DNA of 64,000 nucleotides from contig CM077824.1 in the NCBI GenBank assembly GCA_039720395.1, forward strand, positions 20,793,046 to 20,857,045, in the 5' to 3' direction. This document shows, piece by piece, positions 1 through 12,700 of this stretch. Numbering within the stretch: position 1 is the stretch's first letter; every line of letters starts with the position of its first letter. A program made the translations under genes and the position numbers. This DNA is from Liquidambar formosana (Eukaryota > Streptophyta > Magnoliopsida > Saxifragales > Altingiaceae). The notes beneath the pieces were generated by a model. The model saw only the letters and a program-made list of their open reading frames with translations, searched no databases and was not told the DNA's origin.

Positions 1-1044
1 GTTTTGGTTTTGGTTTTAAACTTATCAAGTAACAACAAATAATCATAGATAATTATTTACCCCTAACAAAATAGTAAAAATGACAATCCAAACTCTAAAT
101 AAATAAATAAATGAAAAGTTTTAATAAAAGCATTACATTAATAACTAAAAAACATATTAAAACATTGTATCAAAATAGAAACAGAGAGCAAAAGTTAGGG
201 AGCAAAATAGTAAACTTTAGTTTGACTATTAACTTAATAGGTTTTGTATTTCTAATATGGTATTACCTATTTTACCTTTTTATCCTTATTTGAATAGAAA
301 ATTTACAAACTAAACTTTAATATATAATATATCATTATCTATATATACATAATTTTTTTCCATATTTTGGTTTGGTTTGATTTGGTTTTTTTAACATGAA
401 AACCAAAACTAAACCAATTTAATTCGGTTTTTTAAAATTGGAACCAAGCCTAAAGAAGGAAAAAACTAAGGTTTGATTTAGTTTGGTTCTCGGTTGTAAC
501 CTAAACCATGAACACGCTAGCTTAAACACTTGATTGGGTCGTCATTTTAAAGGACAAGGTTAGAGACTGACCGCGTTAATAGCAAAATCCAAGGAGGGCA
601 CCCGATTCAAGCCGCCAAAATCACCACCACAAAGGGTCTCCGGCGACGACGAGGTTCCATGGCTGGCTTTTGTTGTGACAATGGGTTTCAAGAGGGGGTC
701 TTGTTTGACACAGCGAGACAGATATCGAGAAGGGGAGGCAGTCTTGTTTGATTTTTTTCCCAGTTCTGTCTCGCCGGCCACACAAACTCACCCACCCATC
801 ACCACCGTCGAAACCCCTATGTAACCCATAACCACCAGTACCGTGGCGACAAAAATGAACCGACGGGATGTGGAAGCCGCCGAGAGAGAGGTGAAGAGAA
901 GAGAGAGGGGAAGAGGCAGAGTCGCAAAGAGGAGATAGAGAGGCAGAGTCGTAGAGAGGGGAGAAAGAGAGGCAGAGTCGCAGAGAAGAGAGAGAGAGGG
1001 CGAGTGGGAGATGGCAAAGCAATTCGCGATGTGATTTTTGGGGA
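1..1044. other. Flanking DNA outside the Helitron, no gene recognised
   Basis: AT-rich sequence (1-540) followed by a more GC-balanced stretch (540-1040). Open frames on the minus strand between 560 and 1133 are proline/leucine/serine-rich translations of a purine-rich repeat and match nothing I recognise. The stretch ends exactly where the Helitron 3' terminus begins, so it is probably the DNA into which that Helitron inserted. Confidence 0.45.
890..1005. repeat. Purine-rich minisatellite, about 28-bp unit, three copies
   Basis: The core AGGCAGAGTCG recurs with spacings of 27 and 29 bp (cores near 915, 942 and 971) in a GA-rich background. It explains the low-complexity reading frames on the opposite strand. 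Confidence 0.7.
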
Positions 1045-1075
1045 CTAGTAAGTAAAGCACGCGCAAGGCGCGTGC
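1045..1075 (-). mobile_element. Helitron 3' terminus: hairpin plus CTAG end
   Basis: Read on the minus strand there is a perfect 8-bp stem, GCACGCGC and GCGCGTGC around a 3-nt loop (1075-1057), then 8 nt (TTTACTTA), then CTAG at 1048-1045, followed by T. A GC-rich hairpin a few bases before CTRR, with insertion at an AT dinucleotide, is the standard Helitron 3' end. The orientation agrees with the minus-strand Rep/helicase gene. Confidence 0.8.
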
Positions 1076-2549
1076 CCAGTATTTTTTGAAGGATTGCTGG
1101 TGATGTACTTTTATGTGGTATTGGTATTTGCATGTGATTGAATGTGTAGATAAAAAAAAAATTTTTAATAAGTCATGTTGAAAAAGTACTAAAAGAAATT
1201 AATTAAATGCAATAATTGGGTAAAGAATAGACATTATAAAGAGATTTTTTAATCTAGAGGTAAATGAAATTTAAGTATATATACATGCCAAGTGTTACAA
1301 AGTAATTGTAATAGGAATTGTATTCTGTAGATTTTTTTAGTGACTTTGCAGCTGTAATTTTTGGTATGCTTGGTGCTATTTTGGTAATAGCTGATTTGTA
1401 GTTATTGTGTAGAGCATTTTCTTCTTCGGCAAGTTCTTGAGTCTTGATGTACCTAAACAAATACAAGGTATGTAGTTACGATAATGTATTGCTTTGAAAA
1501 AGTAGCTAAATAAATGAAAAGTATGAGGGAAGTTACTTACTTTGATTTTGTATCGTAGCAAATTATTAGAGCAAATCGTGTTGTTGCTGTTTTGTAGTCC
1601 ATCTGCAAGTTGATTTTTTTTATATAATTTTGTAAGTATGTGTGTGTATAAATATTGGTTAATGAAAATGACTGAAGTTTTTCGCTTGAGCTCATCATAC
1701 TCCTTGTGGGAGTTTGAAGAGTAGTAATTATGATATATCTTTGTCTTCAGCCAAATCAACGTAGTATTTATTAATATCTGCACTCTCCTCAATTGAATCT
1801 ACGTATAAAGAAATGTTAGTTGTGTTAGGTAATGCTAAATGATATTAAATAATAGATACATTTGTCATGATTTGTTAAAAAAAAGTGATTAAATGGATTG
1901 AGATATTAGAATAAGTAGGGTAAAATGTGATTACCTTATATATGTTTGGGAGATGGCGTTACTCTCTTTGTTGGTTTAGAGAGTTGCTTGTATAATATTG
2001 ATGCAGATATTGGAGCTAATGCAACTCTCTATGCCGTTCCACTGGTTTTTTGGTACAAACTGGTTGCATTAGCTCTTTTATATGTATATTCGTTATACAG
2101 CGCACTGAAAATATTTCAATTATAATTTGTTTAATGATTAGTAAAATAAATTGTTGATAGTGAGAAAGTGGTGTAATTGTGGTAATTTTTCTAAATGTTG
2201 TAAATTGTGTTTGTTTTAAAAGAGTTAGATACAAACCTTGATTGTTTCTGGGAAAACATGACAATGATAGAGGTATGTTTTTCCAGAATCCCAATCGAGT
2301 GGCTGAAATATGTATGAGAATAGTTGTTATAGTGTCAGAATGTAAGTTGTTATAAATAGGACTTAAAGAAGAATAAGTAAATGATAATTGATATTATTGT
2401 AATTGAATGAAATTTTTAAGTAATAAGTTATGAGTTATGAATAATTACCTGTAGTAGCGTTTTTAAAAGTACTTTCATATAGAAAGTACTTTTATAGATG
2501 ATGCTTGAGGTACTTGCTTCTGATAGAGATTGACAATGATAGAAGTATG

Positions 2550-2578
2550 TTTTTTTTTTTTTTTTTTTTTTTTTTTTT
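2550..2578. repeat. Poly-T run, 29 nt
   Basis: Uninterrupted T tract on the plus strand inside the Helitron 3' arm. The words just before it (TGACAATGATAGAAGTATG) closely resemble a sequence near 2260, suggesting a local duplication. Confidence 0.8.
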
Positions 2579-5503
2579 GGTTTTTGGTGGTTTCATTGTT
2601 GTTGTTTGTATCCTGCAAAAAAGATTCAATTAAAGAAAGTAAATAAGTAAAGGTACAATGGTAAGCTAGGTTTGTTGTTTGAAATTTATTGATGCAAGGT
2701 AATTGATGTTACGTGTTAAAAATTATGTGAAGAGTTTTACCATGTAATTGTGTCAAAATTGATGTTGTTTTTGTGAGATAAGGATTAATATGGCATGAAA
2801 GAGTAATAACAATATCTTTAAAATTTTTATGCATATATAATTCTTTTAGAAAGAGTCAGGAAGTATATTATAATGATGAGGTGTATATTTGAGAAACTAA
2901 TTCATGTTATGTTGAGGTGATGTACATGGTATGGTTAAATAATAGTTGAAATTGTTTTGGGAATAAATATAATATATAATGTAGGGAAGGAAATAGAGGA
3001 AGGAAGGAATGCCGTGAGAAGAATTTAGTAGAGATAGAGGTAAAATACATGGCTAAAATGGAGATAGAAAGTCAATGAAAAAGTACTAATATAAAACCTT
3101 ATTTCAAGAAGACATAGTAGACTTCATTGATATGAAGTAAGAGAGAAGACATACATGTATGTGAATTTATTATTCTTCAAAATTAAGGTTATAAAAATGG
3201 GAAGAGTTTAATTTTTTATTAGGTAAGATAGGTCTTGGCTTTACTTAGTAGTTGGTATTCTATAAGCAATTTGTCGAGTCTAATACAGATGTTATTGCTT
3301 AGGGACTAATAGGCTGGCGTTGCACTGCTATCTCTTAAAGGCTTTGCCTCATCTATAAAAGAAATTCCATTTGTTAAAATCAGGTGAGCATGTATTATTT
3401 TTTTAAGGAAGAAAATAATATATAAATGCATCTCTTGGTTCTGCAAGTATAGGTGTTGTATATGTTGATGTTTCAACATGTAACTAAAACAATATTGCAA
3501 ATATTTGAGGTTGCAGAGAGTTCAATTTTCTTTAAGCCTAATGGGCTAACCCGTGAGGATCCTTTTTGTGTATTCAAAGAAATAGGAAATTATCAAATGT
3601 TTTGAAAAGAAGTATTTCTATTTTTATGGGGAAAAAAATTGAAAATTGAAGCTGTAGGTTAATTGTTTTGCAAGATGCTCAGTATTTCTAAGATCAAGTA
3701 CTTCAATGTTATTTGAAATCCTGTGCATATCATTTGAATGTATTTTAATAATTTTTTATTAGCACAAAACCATTGTAACTACTAAATGTGTTATAGTGAT
3801 TTTTTAAAAGCTCAAAACCAAAACAAAAACAGGTTAAGTAGCTTTTTGCCGGTTTTGCAAATAGAGGTTGTGATTGGATTCAGAGCTTGTGATTTGGAAG
3901 TAATACTTTCCATTCAAGAAGATTGAAGTAGCTTTGTTTTGATCTCTGATTTTAATATTTGAACATAGTTATTAAGTGTTGGTTCTCGGATGAAAAAAAG
4001 CTACAGTCTACGTGGAAAATGAAGAATTTTCAAAACCAAATCATAAAAAAAAGAAAAGAAAAGAAAATAATTAAAAGAAAAATGACAAATAAAAAATGAA
4101 AGATATATTTCATACAGGGTACGATAAGTTTTCTTTCTTGGGTATATTAAAAAGAGTACTTTGCACGAAATGATGTGATACTTCCAAATCTTCTTGAATG
4201 GAATATTTCCATTCAATCTTCTTAACCTACTTAACCGTTAGTTCCATTCAATCTACTTAACCTAATCAGCAAGGAACTAATGATTAAGTGCAAGGAATAT
4301 TTGATGCGGTTATCCTTATCCATGGAAGGAACTACAATAGCTTAGTGCTTGCCTTGGTAATTGACTAATGGTTCTCAAGTCTCAAAAATATTTCTAACTC
4401 AATTACTAACAAAGCAATTGAAGTTTATGCCTCGTAATTTAAACTTTGTTTCAGGTCATTAAGATTATATAGGGCCTAGTCAAACCAATATTATATGCCT
4501 TAGCTGAATTTTTTTTTCGTTTCTTATTTTATACCTTAATTAAGTATATTAAAAATTTATATTTACTATGTGATTAATATTTTTAACGTCCTATATGATT
4601 CCTTCTCTTCCTGTGATTTCTTAGGATTTTTTGGTTCATATAAATCGGTCAATTTCCACTTCCAATCTTTCATTCCTTGTGTGTTGAAATATATATATAT
4701 ATTTTTTGAATTTATCAATGGATTATAAGTTTTTACAATTTTTTGCACCTCAAAAATATTGTATCTAGGATTAAACAGAGTATGAAAGATTTGAGTTCAT
4801 ATTGACAAAGTAAAGGAAAAATAAATTATGAGTGATTTAAGCACTTACCGTGAGAATGGAGTGGTTGTAGATAACCGAACTTACTAAGGTTAAGTAGGTT
4901 GATTTTCAGTAGTCATTGAATGGAGATGGTTGAAAAAAATGTAGTTTGAAAAATTTTTGTTGGAAAAGGGGTTGAAAAGAGTGGAGGAATTGAGAGAAAG
5001 TGTAGAAAAAAGATTCAGGGAAGAAGGAAATAAATAGAGGGAAGTTTGGGGGGAATAGAAAAAAAACAAAGGGTGAGAGAGATTATTAGATTGTGTTGGA
5101 TAGAGTGCTGCCAGATTTCACGTGAAGAGGGGGAGGGTGTTAAGGAAGAGTCTGTAGAATAGCCAGCTGTATTACAAAATGGGAAGTTGTGTATTATGTC
5201 TAAATATTATTTTATAGCAATTTTCTGTTAGATATAGTACATTTATAAGATATAATAATGGTTTTATTTTGATTCTTTTTGTTCTGAGATAGCAGGGTGT
5301 TGTGGTTGGAAGATGTGTGGCTTTAGATAATGGGATAAAGTAGATTCTTTGGTGTGAAGTGAGGGTTTTGTCTTTGGTACTGTTGAGAGGCTGACATATT
5401 GGGTAAGTGGTGTGGCGTGAAAGGTGGGCTTTTTTTATGAGAGGGAGCAGGTTTGTGAATTGTATTTGATTGTGGTGTCTCTTCAAGTCAGAGCAGGTGT
5501 TGT

Positions 5504-5673
5504 GGGCAGGGAGGGATAGGGAGGGGGGGCCTTGGGTAAAGAAGAGGCAGTGTTTTTGTCTGGGAGCTGACAGCTGAAGTAAGGAAGCATGTGGGTTGAA
5601 TTTGTACTTCATTGTGCTGTCTTTTGGAGTCAGAGGAGGTGTTATGGGGAGGGAGATAGGGGGGGAGGGGGGG
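5504..5673 (+). repeat. Two G-quadruplex-capable tracts within a diverged duplication
   Basis: The plus strand has at least four G-runs of three or more with short loops at 5504-5529 and again at 5646-5673. The surrounding 130-140 bp are similar to each other (about 5450-5590 and 5600-5730), so the tract seems duplicated. Quadruplex formation is predicted only. Confidence 0.55.
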
Positions 5674-5814
5674 CCACCAAAGAGAAGGTAGATGGTTAGC
5701 TCTTTTTGACTGAGAGATGGGAGTTGACGTAAGAAAGAATATGGATTAAAGAAGGAAAAAAAAAGTTGTGTCGGCAAGGAATAAAGGGTTAAATATAAAA
5801 TAAAATTGATAAAA

Positions 5815-5819
5815 GAGAC
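5815..5819. repeat. Target-site duplication of Tat-1, left copy
   Basis: GAGAC immediately before the TG of the 5' LTR. The same five bases follow the CA of the 3' LTR at 22406-22410. Confidence 0.9.
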
Positions 5820-5964
5820 TGTTAACACCCCATTTTGTACCACTTGACACCGCGAGCCACTTTTTAAGACCCAATGATGAAGGGCAGTAGCCAACGGACC
5901 ATCGCAAGCACGCCCAAAGGACTCACGGAGACACAGCAAGCCTTTGGCCTTAGTTTGATACCCC

Positions 5965-6022
5965 ATGCACGTACGTGCATGGGATATGCACGTACGTGCA
6001 TATAGCATGCACGTACGATCAT
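5965..6022. promoter_or_regulatory. Phased palindrome array A of the 5' LTR, three copies
   Basis: Three 16-bp copies at 5965-5980, 5986-6001 and 6007-6022. The first two are the perfect palindrome ATGCACGTACGTGCAT and the third is ATGCACGTACGATCAT. Centres are 21.0 bp apart. The array lies about 130 bp upstream of the TATA box. The words contain RY-like (CATGCA), ACGT and GTAC cores known as plant factor sites; which protein binds is unknown. Confidence 0.85.
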
Positions 6023-6153
6023 GGCCTCCTTTTTTGAATTCCACCTCTTTGCCCCCGAAATTGCTTCTTACCATATACAGCTCCCGTGCTGACGGCTGCT
6101 CAGTGGCGACTGGGAAACCCTAGAAACCCCCGAATCAAACCCTAATCCCCACC

Positions 6154-6161
6154 TATAAATA
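6154..6161 (+). promoter_or_regulatory. TATA box of the Tat-1 LTR
   Basis: TATAAATA follows a GC-balanced stretch containing AAACCCTAA-type words. Initiation would be expected near 6185-6190, making U3 about 370 bp. The same word occurs in the 3' LTR near 21318. Confidence 0.7.
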
Positions 6162-6726
6162 CCCCGCTTTCATTCAAGAGAAGGGATCGGAATTTTTGGC
6201 TACCAAACCACTACTCTAAAAACCCGAAATTGGCGGCTGTATCTACGAGGAGTCCGAAAGGCAGAATTGGCGGAGGAATTGCTGCTGCCCGTACCTGAGG
6301 GTAATGATTCCCAACTCCTAATTCCGTTTTCTTTGGTAGTTCTTTATGATTACTTGCAATATGACATGAAATGAGAGTAGGTTTCATTAAAACTCTTCAT
6401 TCGGTGCTTGCATTTAGGACATAGTTAAAATCAACTTGATAGAAATTTCATTGTTACATATAGGGATTTCGAATGGGTTTTCTTATTTGTTTTAAGCACA
6501 AAGGGGGAAATGAGATCTATAAGTTGACTCTAGCATTCGTATTTGTTCACATATGCATATATTTATATTAAACTGTGTCTGTGGCATCAATATGCATGCT
6601 TAACATTCAGATCTAGGGTGCCAATGTCATTTTTGAAGCATGATTCGAATTGTTCATAGGTTTTTTTAACTTGGCAGTAGCATGGTAGGCATATATATGT
6701 ATCTAGGGAGGCATTCATCAGAAGGC

Positions 6727-6784
6727 ATGTACGTACGTGCATTAGGGATGCACGTACGTGCATCTCATATGCACGTACGTGCAT
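6727..6784. promoter_or_regulatory. Phased palindrome array B of the 5' LTR, three copies
   Basis: Copies at 6727-6742 (first half slightly changed), 6748-6763 and 6769-6784, centres again exactly 21 bp apart. It lies downstream of the predicted start site. A T-rich run ending in CAG follows at about 6791-6801, and a second pyrimidine-rich CAG ends near 6828, so the array could sit in a leader intron whose donor might be the GGTAATG near 6300. The intron is only a suggestion. Confidence 0.8.
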
Positions 6785-7241
6785 GACCCTGTTTTTTTTC
6801 AGATTAATCCTCTTTTCTCTTTTACAGGCAGCACAAGCAGTGTAAGTTCTCTGTCGATTTCACATCTTTTCCCTTGTATGTGTGTATATGCTCAAATACT
6901 TCTCTTTAATCCCTCTTTATCTTCCATCATTGTATGCCATTACTTGATTTTACCCTATTGCCTGCGTAGTGGTCGAGTTCAATTGAGTCCTTTTTAATTA
7001 AAGCCAATAAATGTATGTGGGGGCCGGATTTTAACCGGGCGTAGATGGGTGCCTAACACCTTCCCATCCGCGTACCCTAGCTCCGAACCTTGATTCCTTT
7101 GGTAATGACGAGTTGGGCCCTTGCTAGGGGTCAATCGGTTCCCAAGGCCAAAATCGGGTGGCGACTCCTTCTCCGCCCTAATCGTTCGCGGTTAGTGGCG
7201 TACTCCCGAGCCGACGTGGTGAAAGGATACGGCGCTCACAA

Positions 7242-7259
7242 TGGCGACTCCACTGGGGA
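7242..7259 (+). other. Primer-binding site of Tat-1
   Basis: TGGCGACTCCACTGGGGA starts one base after the LTR end. Exactly the same 18 bases follow the Tat-2 LTR, which supports this assignment. Complementarity to a tRNA 3' end is expected; tRNA-Arg has been proposed for some related elements, but I have not verified it here. Confidence 0.85.
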
Positions 7260-8219
7260 TAGAGAGCTAGATTCCGAAACATTTATTGGCTTTAATTAAT
7301 CAGGAGACTTAATTGAATAAGACCGAGATTGCACACACACGCACGATATTTGGCACTTGTTGTCCCTCGATGGCAGTCTGATTAGAGACCCGGGTTCCAT
7401 TTAGTTCCTATGGGCAACTCGATTCAGCACCATCAACCCACGGCCTGTGCCACTAGCCTGTAGTAAGCTAGTGAGTACGTTAACGGGTCGCTCTTTGAGC
7501 ACCCTAGCCTGGGTGACCCTTGAAGAAGAAGTACCCCAATTGACCGACCACACTAGTGTCCCTCGAGACCTTTGCATAGCCTTGCTTGAATGTATGTCAC
7601 ATCGCATGTCATGTTGCATCCACATTCATTTATATAGCGCGGGTATGGGACGAGGCCCACGTTGTACATAAGCTTTCTAGTTTAAGTCCAATTGAGGAGA
7701 AATTGATTGATGCTGTAATTGGACCTAGGCCCATTGAAAAAAAAAAGAAAAGAGAAGAAAAAAAAAAAGAGAAGAAAGTGATAACCAAAATGAAATGGGG
7801 CTAGAATCCAAATGAGGTGTGAGGTGTGTGCATGATGGGCTCAAACAAAGAAAGCTGATGGACCACGTAGACCTGCTGAGAGTTAGGAATAGACTACTAT
7901 GATGAATAAAGACAACCGATCTAAAAATTGAACATCGAAGTTCAATATCATTCTACCTAAGGCTTGATGAGTGAGAGGTAAAATAAAGTGTGATTTTGTA
8001 ATTGGATTAATGAAGTGGGCTTGGATCCAAAGCGAGCATGTGAGATATGTGCGAACTTGTAACAGGCCAAAGGTAGAATGATGTTCGACTTTGTAAATTA
8101 ATATCTGCCCATCATAGACCCTTGGAAGATTTAGTGAACATGACAAGGCTCTAGCGATGGGGTTAGATAAGGGTCTGAAAATATTTGGATTGGGCTAGGG
8201 GAGAAAGTTTAACGGACAT
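7260..8219 (+). other. Tat-1 untranslated leader, no gene seen
   Basis: 960 bp between PBS and gag. It includes an A/G-rich stretch at 7737-7785. Small frames on both strands here have no recognisable content. Confidence 0.6.
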
Positions 8220-9752
8220 GTGCTCATTACGCTCAACTCCTGTTTCAGCAAGATTGATTCACCAAGGGGAGGAGTACCGAGTTGTGTTTGGGCCCGATCT
8301 CCGACCACTAACAGATTAAGAAGAACCCCGGCTGGAAGAATAGCAGAACAGGTGACTTTGGCTGATATCCTTGAACAGATGAGGAGCGATAGGACCGAAA
8401 TGAAAGGCTTCATGAATGAAATGCGGGACCGAGTTACCAAGCTCGAGAAAGGGAAAGGGAAGACAGAATAGCCGCCCGAAACTGAGGAGAAAGGAGAGCC
8501 CAAGGTTAATGAGGAATAGCACCCGAAGTGGGAAGATGATGACTATGAGGACTACTTGAAAAGGAAGGAAACCAGGGAAAAAGATACCAAAGTAGAAAAG
8601 CTGGCAGCAGAGAATGCTGAGATGAAAGCTCGGATGGACCGGATGCAAACAGCGTGGCAGAAATCACAAGGCATGGATGATTACATGTATTCTATGGCAG
8701 GGATTATATCCGACTCCAAGGTGCAACTCCCTCCGAAATTCAAAATAGCTGACTATGAAAAATTCGATGGCACTGGTGACCCCAAACAGCATCTGCGCCA
8801 GTACTTGAGTATCGCCCGGATGAGGGGATTGACTACCGATCAAGTGTTATATGCCTTCCCTTTATCTCTCTCGGCAGATGCTTCAAAATGGTACTATGCA
8901 CTCGATCCAAAGGTCACGGACTCTTGGGAATTGCTGGCTTCAGAATTTATAGATAAGTACGCGTACAACACTATGTTGGATGTCACTCTACGGGACTTGG
9001 AGATGACAAGGCAAAAGATGGATGAGACGTTCTCAGAATTTCTGACTCGCTGGAGGGCTAAAGCTGTTAAGATGGTGAACAAGCCGACCGAAATTGACCA
9101 GATAAACATCATTTTGAGGAATCTAACGCCTGTGTACTTTGATCGGATGTTGACTTCCTCCGTCATGAACTTCGAGCAATTATACCAGTGTGGGACTCGT
9201 ATCGAAGATGCCATTCACCGCGGTCAGATGGATAGGCAGAAGAAGGTATACGGTTCTGGTAGCAGTGGTGGAAGCGGAAATGCTAGGGTTAGTGGAGGAA
9301 CCCAGCCACAAGTTACGGTGGGAGCCATCCAGCAGACGCAAGCAGCACCAAAAGCGCCGAGGGTATACCATGACTTGGGAGTCCCGTTGTCCAAAGCCTT
9401 GGCCAACTTGAGCAAAAGGGATTATCTGAAGCCTTTGGAACCAAGAGCATTACCTAACCCGATCCCTTCGTATTAGAGGCAGAATGAATTTTGCGACTTC
9501 CACCAGCGGATCGGTCACAAGACGGACAATGGCATGCGCCTAAAGAATGAAATCCAAGACCTGATTGATTTAGGTAAGCTGCCTCCACCAAGCGGCAACA
9601 AGCCCAATATTCAGAACAACACTCTTCCCAATTATCGAAATGCACCGCCCCCTGCCTACATGAATATGGTTGGTGATACGAGGGAAATGGAGGATCCATC
9701 ACAATTCATTCTCATGATCAGCATGAAAAAAGGCTCCATGGGAAGATTATGA
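8220..9752 (+). pseudogene. gag: Tat-1 gag (capsid/nucleocapsid), broken
   Basis: One frame runs through this region and encodes a retrotransposon gag capsid domain (key words YEKFDGTGDPKQHLRQYL and TFSEFLTRWRAKA, about 8755-9130), then a Gly/Ser-rich linker and a knuckle-like module CDFHQRIGHKTDNGM at about 9490-9535, in which the last expected Cys is Gly. In-frame stops occur at 8469-8471, 8517-8519 and 9474-9476, all TAG. A +1 shift near the A-run at 9724-9731 separates gag from the protease frame. A coiled-coil-like segment rich in Lys and Glu precedes the capsid domain. The true start is uncertain. The product would package element RNA; this copy cannot make it whole. Confidence 0.85.
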
Positions 9753-9780
9753 TAGTGGGGAGGAAGATATTTGGGCAGAA

Positions 9781-12700
9781 ATGAAGAAGGATTCCATGCA
9801 TTTAACCCGCTCGGGGAGGCATTACAAGCCTAATTATCTGGAAGGGGATCATCCTGGAAGAGATTTGAACCAAGAAGTAAGAGAAAGGATTGAGCAGCAA
9901 AACGAGGAGGAGGAGGACAGGATACTGAAGCAGTTAAAGAAAACACAAGCAAGTATAAGCATTTGGGGCCTGCTGATCACCTCAAAGAAGCATCGCCAGG
10001 CTTTACTGGATGCGTTGGCCAGGAAAGAAGTACCGATGGAAACCACACCAGAGCAGGTTCTATCACTTATAGGGGTAAGCTCGGTGAGCAAGGCTGTGAT
10101 GACCTTTTCTCATGAAGATTTGCCACTTGAAGGGGCCGGGCATGCCAAGCCACTTTATGTCACGGTGGAATGTAGAGATCTGAAAATACCAGTGGTTCTG
10201 GTCGATAATGGGTCCGCATTGAATGTTTGCCCGATGCGCACCGCGACTAAGCTAGGGATTGCCAAGGAGGATTTGACACCTTCTGTTGTAACAGTAAGGG
10301 GTTATGACAACAGTTGTCGAAGTGTGATGGGAACTTTCAAGGCCGCTTGTAAAATAGGGCCCGTTGAGTCAATGGTGGAATTCTGCGTTATGGACATTCC
10401 CGCCAATTACAACCTGCTGCTGGGAAGAACTTGGTTACACCCTTTGCAAGCTGTTCCCTCGACCGTGCACCAGAAAATAAAATTGCCTTGGGATGAAGGA
10501 ATTCTAGTGATCCATGGGGACGGAGAAATAACTGGGCAAATATCAGGAGTAAAGGAAGGAAGCGGAGAGTTGGAATGGAGAGGTTTTGAGCTGGTACAGG
10601 TGATTGAAAGGAAGGAAACTGGAAGAGAGAAGGTGTCCCCCGACTTTGGGGAGGGGGTTAGCCATATCGTGACTCATATCATGAGGAAGCTGGGGTATAT
10701 GCCTGGGATGGGGCTGGGCCGAAAGGGGGAAGGGATAGCTGAATTCTTGGATTTCCGCATGAAAACCGACCGGCGAGGGCTAGGGTACGCTGAAGAAGAC
10801 GACAAATGCACCCCCAAGAATGGAAAAACTCTCAATGGTAATTTTGTGAAGGAAGGAGAAGATTTCCCCTATTGTGGATTTCCTGAGCCATGGATAGACC
10901 GAGGGAGTGGGGAAAGGAAGCCTGAGTTGGAGGTATTCTTTAGTGAGAAATTGAATCTGGAAGATACAGACAGAGGAACCCCGGAAGAAGAAAGTGAAGA
11001 GCGAGACTGGGCAGAAAATGTGGATCCGACAAGCTGGAAGGTCTTATTGTCACCTAAGTACAGCGAAGAAGTGTTCTCTCTGACTGATGAGACTATCCCC
11101 ACCAAACTTATTGTCGTGGCTGATGGAGATACTAGCACCTGGATCTGGGAACGTGCGGCTAGAGTCACGTATGGTGTCAAGGCAATTAATAAGCCTATTC
11201 AGGAGAAGTCTAGGGTCGGGTCTAAGTCTGAGTCTGAGTCGGGGTATGGGTTTGAGTTGTCCACTGATGTAATTTCCAATAATTCAAAGAAATTTGATTC
11301 TGCTTACTCCGCTGTGTCCCCTAACAATCAAATTGCACAAATGAACGATCTTTTAGACCCAGATGAGCTAATTAATAAAAATCAAGATGTGAAAATTGAA
11401 CCTATCAAAGAAGAAACTATCATTATTAATATAAGCACTGATGAGAAAATCAAGGAAATTCAAATTGGCTCTACTCTGTCCATGCAAGAACGTACGGATC
11501 TTATAGTTTTGCTGCAGGAGTTTTCTGATGTGTTTGCTTGGTCTTATGAGGACATGCCTGGAATCGACCCTGCTATAGCACAGCATCACATTCCTATTCG
11601 AGAAGGAGCAAGGCCTATCAAACAAAAACTAAGGAGAATGGCACCAGAATGGTCGTTAAAGGTCAAGGAAGAAGTAACCAAGTTATTAAAAGTGGGGTTT
11701 ATCAAGACAGTAGATCAGGCGGATTGGATAGCTAACATCGTTCCGGTACCAAAAAAGGATGGAAAGGTGCGGGTGTGCATTGACTACAGGGACCTTAACA
11801 AGGCTTACCCTAAGGATGACTTTCCCCTACCCCACATCGATGTATTAGTGGACAACACAGCAGGGAGCGCTCTAATGTCGTTCATGGATGGATTCTCAGG
11901 ATATAACCAGATACGGATGGCACCGGCAGATATGACTAAGACCACTTTCACAACCGGGTGGGGGACGTATTGTTACACGGTAATGCCATTTGGACTTTAA
12001 AACGCCGGAGCTACATATCAGAGGATGGCTACCACACTACTTCACGATATGATGCATCAAGAGGTGGAAGTGTATGTCGATGATATGATTGTCAAGGCAA
12101 AAACTCGAGAAGGGCATTTGGAGAATTTAAGGAAGTTCTTTGGACGAATTCGGGAGTACAGTTTAAGGTTGAATCCGCAGAAGTGCACATTCGGGATCAC
12201 GTCAGGGAAGCTGTTGGGGTACATTGTGAGTAGCAGGGGGATTGAAGTAGATCCAACGAAGGTCAAAGCGATTTTGGAAATGCCACCGCCGAAAACAGAG
12301 AAGGAGATTAGGGGGTTTCTGGGGCGATTACAGTACATTAGCCGTTTCATAGCCAAGTTAACCCCCACCTGTGAGCCCATTTTCAAACTACTTAGGAAAG
12401 GGGAACCTAAGGAATGGAATGAGCAATGTCAACAAGCTTTCAAAGCCATCAAAAGATATCTCCTGAATCCCCCGGTATTGGTTCCTCTACGCCCTGGTAA
12501 ACCCTTTTTGCTCTACCTGTCCATCTTTGAGGAAGCTTTAGGAAGCATGTTGGCGCAAGAGGATGATCGTGGTATCGAACATGCGATCTATTACCTAAGC
12601 AAGAAGCTACAAGGTTATGAGGCGAAGTACAACGCGATAGAGAAGTCCTGTTTTGCTTTGGTTTGGGCTGTGCAGAAGCTGAGGCACATTCTGCTAAATT

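Larger units (their letters stand above)
1045..5819 (-). mobile_element. Helitron A, 3' arm (left segment, interrupted by Tat-1)
   Basis: This segment lies between the Helitron 3' terminus at 1045 and the Tat-1 insertion at 5820. Removing Tat-1 and one copy of its GAGAC duplication joins it to the minus-strand Rep/helicase and RPA genes at 23.8-34.4 kb. It is AT-rich and has no frame I can assign. Short minus-strand exon-like pieces occur around 1440-1310 and 1795-1690, but no domain is visible. It also holds a 29-nt T run near 2550 and G-rich repeats near 5.5 kb. Membership of the same Helitron is inferred from orientation and from the perfect Tat-1 target duplication. Confidence 0.6.
5820..7240 (+). 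repeat. Tat-1 5' LTR
   Basis: Starts TGTTAACACCCC and ends CTCACA, one base before the PBS, and is repeated at 20984-22405. It contains two 21-bp-phased palindrome arrays (5965-6022 and 6727-6784), a TATA box at 6154 and, near its end, a 10-base copy of the PBS start (7159-7168). Frames inside it are not genes. Confidence 0.93.

Noticed and set aside
560..1133. Overlapping minus-strand frames as a host gene
   Set aside because: Low-complexity Leu/Ser/Pro translations of a GA-rich minisatellite, with no domain; one frame also crosses the Helitron 3' end.
5172..6074. A 300-codon minus-strand frame spanning the Helitron/LTR junction
   Set aside because: It crosses the exact Tat-1 insertion point and reads through the palindrome array, giving a periodic seven-residue repeat; the part in the LTR recurs alone at 20966-21238.
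5965..6784. Regularly spaced palindromes as a CRISPR array
   Set aside because: Spacers are 5 bp, copies number three or four, no cas genes occur, and the DNA is a plant retroelement.
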